A DNA stretch of 10,867 nucleotides from Roseateles sp. (GTDB taxonomy: Bacteria > Pseudomonadota > Gammaproteobacteria > Burkholderiales > Burkholderiaceae), in the NCBI GenBank assembly GCA_019232985.1, contig JAFAMW010000063.1, positions 1 to 10,867 on the forward strand. The letters run 5' to 3'. The notes below the pieces were generated by a model. It saw only the letters and a list, made by a program, of their open reading frames with translations. It made no database searches and had not been told where the DNA came from. A program made the position numbers and the translations under genes. This document shows positions 7,154-10,867 of this stretch, one piece after another (positions within the stretch are counted from its first letter, which is position 1; every line of letters starts with the position of its first letter).

Positions 7154-8505
7154 GGCCGCTCCTGCAGCGCAGGCGTCTGCGCCCCGGCTTGCCGCGGCGG
7201 CGGGGCGGCATGCTTCACATGCAGGGCGAACTTCGTGTCCTGGCGCAGGCTGAAGTCGCGCACCTGCCGAACCGCTCGTTCGTCGAAGACAAAGCCGGCG
7301 GCGAGCAGCAGGGTTCCGCGCGGGCTGCGCCAATCGCGCGCGAGCACCATGCCGACTTCGAGCTGCTGCGGCGCGACTTCGCGATCCGCGGGCGTGACCT
7401 CGGGGGCATCTTCGAGCGCTGCCTTGAAAGCCTCGATGACCGCCACCGCGTAATGGGTCCCGGCGCCGCTGATCACCATGGCGCGTGCGTCTGCCGGCGA
7501 GCGGCGCTTGACCGCTAGACGGCCATGCTGCGCGCCGAAATAGTCGCTGACGGCAGCGAGAATCTGGGCGCCCAGCGGCACCTCTTCGCCGGCGAGGCCG
7601 TCCGGGAAGCCTTTGCCATCGACGCGTTCCAGCTGGCTGCGGACGAAGCGGGCGGGCCGCTGCAGGCGCGCCAGCGGCATCAGGGCCGCCTCGCCCAGCA
7701 GCACGTGGCCGCGATAGCTCGCCTGCTCCTCGCCGGTCATGGCGGACAGGGGCTTTTGCAGCAGTGCGTCCGGAAGGCCGATCTTGCCGATTTCGTGGAG
7801 CAGGCCGGCGACGTAGACATCCTGCTCGGCCGCCGTCTTGCTGGCCAGGTGGCGTGCCGTACGTCGGGCCAGGTCGGCTACCTCGCGCGAATAGCCCGCC
7901 ATGCCGTCCTGGCGCAGCTCCAGCAGGCCGGTGAAGACGTCGATGGACAGCAGGAAGTTTTCTTCGAGCTGGGCAAACGACGTTTCGAGCATTGCATTGA
8001 CCTGCTCGAGCTCGCTGGTGCGGGCCTTGACGCGTCGATCGAGGTCCACGTTGAGCGCCTGCAGGATCTCGTTCTGGGCCCGCGTCAGATCCTGCAAGGC
8101 GCGATTCCTGCGGACCAGCCGCTGGCGCTCGACGCTGTCGCGCACGCCCAGTACCAGGTCGCGATCGTCCCAGGGCTTGGCGAAATAGCGGTGGATCTCG
8201 CCGCGGTTGATGGCGGCGATCGTCGAGTTGATGTCGGCGTAGCCCGTCAGCAGGATGCGCCCGATGTCGGGCCAGCGCAGGCGCACCTGCTCCAGGAACG
8301 CGGCGCCGTCCATGCCCGGCATGCGCATGTCCGAGACGACCAGGTCGACCGGCGCGGACTCGAGCTGGGCGAGTCCAGATGCCCCGCTGTCGGACATCAA
8401 TACCTTGTAGCCCTCGGGACGGAACAGGCGCCTCAGGGCGCTGAGGATTGCCGGTTCGTCGTCGACGAACAGGACCGTCGCTGCTTCGCTCTGCTCTGCG
8501 GCCAT
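7150..8505 (-). CDS. Response regulator with degenerate HD-GYP-like output domain
   Basis: A 451-residue, first-gene member of the signalling cassette. The receiver (residues 8-125) has Asp15-Asp16, phospho-acceptor Asp59 (VSDMRMPG), Thr87 and Lys110 (AKPW). A long helix or coiled coil (about 125-185) leads to an HD-GYP-like domain (about 185-365). In active HD-GYP phosphodiesterases, which cleave c-di-GMP, metal ligands lie in HS, HD-GK, H and HH motifs. Here HS is YS (Tyr205), HD is His237-Glu238 with Lys241 kept, the lone His267 is kept, HHE is Gln291-Leu292-Glu293, GYP is GFP (299-301), and Asp321 is kept. Catalysis is therefore doubtful. A C-terminal extension (about 376-432, LEVGMVLARD...LLLAAGFVFDE) follows, ending in a Pro/Gln-rich tail. 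ATG 8505 is preceded by AGGAGG at 8510-8515. Likely acts through protein contacts; inference only. Confidence 0.93.
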   Translation of the reverse strand: MAAEQSEAATVLFVDDEPAILSALRRLFRPEGYKVLMSDSGASGLAQLESAPVDLVVSDMRMPGMDGAAFLEQVRLRWPDIGRILLTGYADINSTIAAINRGEIHRYFAKPWDDRDLVLGVRDSVERQRLVRRNRALQDLTRAQNEILQALNVDLDRRVKARTSELEQVNAMLETSFAQLEENFLLSIDVFTGLLELRQDGMAGYSREVADLARRTARHLASKTAAEQDVYVAGLLHEIGKIGLPDALLQKPLSAMTGEEQASYRGHVLLGEAALMPLARLQRPARFVRSQLERVDGKGFPDGLAGEEVPLGAQILAAVSDYFGAQHGRLAVKRRSPADARAMVISGAGTHYAVAVIEAFKAALEDAPEVTPADREVAPQQLEVGMVLARDWRSPRGTLLLAAGFVFDERAVRQVRDFSLRQDTKFALHVKHAAPPPRQAGAQTPALQERP

Positions 8506-8509
8506 ATCG

Positions 8510-8515
8510 CCTCCT
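8510..8515 (-). promoter_or_regulatory. Strong Shine-Dalgarno sequence of the HD-GYP-like regulator gene
   Basis: The - strand reads AGGAGG four bases before ATG 8505, a full-strength ribosome site. It decides the start of this gene over an upstream in-frame ATG at 8607, which lies inside the small leader ORF region and has no comparable site. As the downstream two genes start in 4-base overlaps, this site probably sets the translation level of the whole cassette. Confidence 0.8.
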
Positions 8516-8566
8516 CGCGTTGACCTGTCGCGGATGCGCGCCGGCCTCACGGCACGGCGGTTGGTC

Positions 8567-8632
8567 TCAGCTGAGGGAATCCGGGTGGCGCGCTTTGTGG
8601 TGCACAAAGACGGAAAGCGTGTCCTGGCTCAT
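8567..8632 (-). CDS. Possible 21-residue leader peptide upstream of the signalling cassette
   Basis: A 21-codon frame beginning MSQDTLSVFVHHK and ending with TGA at 8567-8569. Its ATG (8630-8632) is preceded by GGGGAGG with a 5-base spacer, one of the best ribosome sites in the window. It lies 61 bases upstream of the HD-GYP-like regulator gene, same strand, in a different frame. No family is recognised, and no run of a single amino acid suggests classical attenuation. It could be a small protein, a uORF setting ribosome traffic, or chance. The strong Shine-Dalgarno is the main support; coding conservation is untested. Confidence 0.4.
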   Translation of the reverse strand: MSQDTLSVFVHHKARHPDSLS

Positions 8633-8742
8633 GGCGTCCTCCCCAGTCCGTTCAAGGCCGGTGACTTGGTTTGCCAATATCCTCGTCCATACGGGCGGTG
8701 GTCGCAAGTGACGAGGTGAGCCGGCAGGGCGCCAGGCGGACT

Positions 8743-8769
8743 GCGCAGGCGCGCCTGACGCGCCTGCGC
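8743..8769 (-). terminator. GC-rich hairpin 3' of acs, no T tract
   Basis: A perfect 11-bp inverted repeat (arm GCGCAGGCGCG at 8743-8753, paired with 8759-8769, 5-base loop) begins seven bases after the acs stop. There is no T run on the - strand side, so it is not a canonical intrinsic terminator. It may stabilise the acs mRNA 3' end or support rho-dependent termination, separating acs from the signalling cassette 0.24 kb downstream. The palindrome itself is directly visible; the function is inferred. Confidence 0.5.
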
Positions 8770-8775
8770 CGGATC

Positions 8776-10737
<1,962 letters not shown>

Positions 10738-10836
10738 GAGCTTGTCTCCGTTTGCTGGATGCGAATTCCGAACTGGGCCGCAATGTGCCAAGCCGGTCTG
10801 ACGATGTCCTTACTCTACGAGCTTCGGGAGCCCCCC

Positions 10837-10842
10837 TAGAAT
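10837..10842 (+). promoter_or_regulatory. Putative -10 box of a divergent, perhaps leaderless, gene
   Basis: TAGAAT matches the sigma-70 -10 consensus TATAAT at five of six positions. It lies 8 bases before an ATG at 10851, so transcription would begin at or within a few bases of that ATG and leave no room for a ribosome site. The best -35 (TCTACG at 10814-10819, 17-base spacer) matches only three of six. Plausible but not proven. Confidence 0.4.
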
Positions 10843-10850
10843 CGCCGACC

Positions 10851-10867
10851 ATGACGATGCCGAACCG
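10851..10867 (+). CDS. Possible start of a divergent gene (cut by window end)
   Basis: An ATG on the + strand opens a frame reading MTMPN before the window ends. It is divergent from acs across 113 bases and sits just after a good -10 box. No Shine-Dalgarno sequence is close enough to serve it; GGGAG at 10826-10830 is 20 bases away. A second ATG follows two codons later (10857). Five codons are too few to identify a product, and it could be chance. Confidence 0.35.

Noticed and set aside
8666..8677. Short dyad TTGG-TTTG-CCAA in the cassette leader as an operator
   Set aside because: Four-base arms are expected by chance at this scale, and no known operator matches.
8679..8707. Sigma-70-like promoter for the signalling cassette (TTGCGA, 17-base spacer, GAGGAT on the - strand)
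   Set aside because: The -35 is fair but the -10 matches only three of six positions; GATATT nearby is better but has a 20-base spacer. Too weak to list.
8534..8719. 61-codon + strand frame in the gap between acs and the regulator gene
   Set aside because: No ribosome site before its ATG, no family resemblance, and it overlaps the 3' hairpin approach and the - strand leader signals.
10770..10795. Sigma-54 promoter before acs (TTGGCAC...TTGC on the - strand)
   Set aside because: The GG-to-GC spacing is 6 bases instead of the required 10, so it is not a -24/-12 element.

Overview
The window is high-GC DNA from a betaproteobacterium, most likely order Burkholderiales and probably family Comamonadaceae. 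This rests on the sdh-gltA gene order with sdhE between sdhB and gltA, GC-biased third codon positions, and the close fit of the central-metabolism proteins to that group; genus cannot be settled from the window. Long open frames antisense to real genes are the usual by-product of this composition.

Left half (1-4390, + strand): the 3' part of a TCA-cycle operon, sdhD (cut by the window edge), sdhA, sdhB, sdhE and gltA. Gaps are 4 to 24 bases. The operon ends in a near-ideal intrinsic terminator (4433-4464: 11-bp perfect stem, GAAA tetraloop, six T). Together these genes encode succinate dehydrogenase (complex II), its FAD-attachment factor, and a type II (hexameric) citrate synthase. All visible catalytic and cofactor ligands are intact.

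Middle (4464-8632, - strand, convergent with gltA): a three-gene signalling cassette read right to left. The order is a receiver/HD-GYP-like response regulator (7150-8505), a stand-alone receiver with a coiled-coil tail (6590-7153), and a cytoplasmic triple-PAS histidine kinase (4464-6593). The genes are joined by 4-base ATGA and GTGA overlaps, so translation is probably coupled. Neither response regulator has a DNA-binding domain, and the HD-GYP-like domain has lost several metal ligands expected of an active c-di-GMP phosphodiesterase. A 21-codon ORF with a strong Shine-Dalgarno sequence lies just upstream (8567-8632) and may be a leader peptide.

Right end (8776-10737, - strand): acs, a complete AMP-forming acetyl-CoA synthetase. 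It is followed by a GC-rich hairpin lacking a T tract. At the extreme right edge a TAGAAT box lies 8 bases before an ATG on the + strand, which may be the promoter and start of a leaderless divergent gene.

Functionally, the window combines acetyl-CoA production (Acs), acetyl-CoA entry into the TCA cycle (GltA) and succinate oxidation (Sdh). Between them sits an orphan-looking signalling module whose input and output are unknown. The metabolic genes are ordinary; the signalling cassette, with its degenerate HD-GYP domain and possible leader ORF, is the part most worth a second look.
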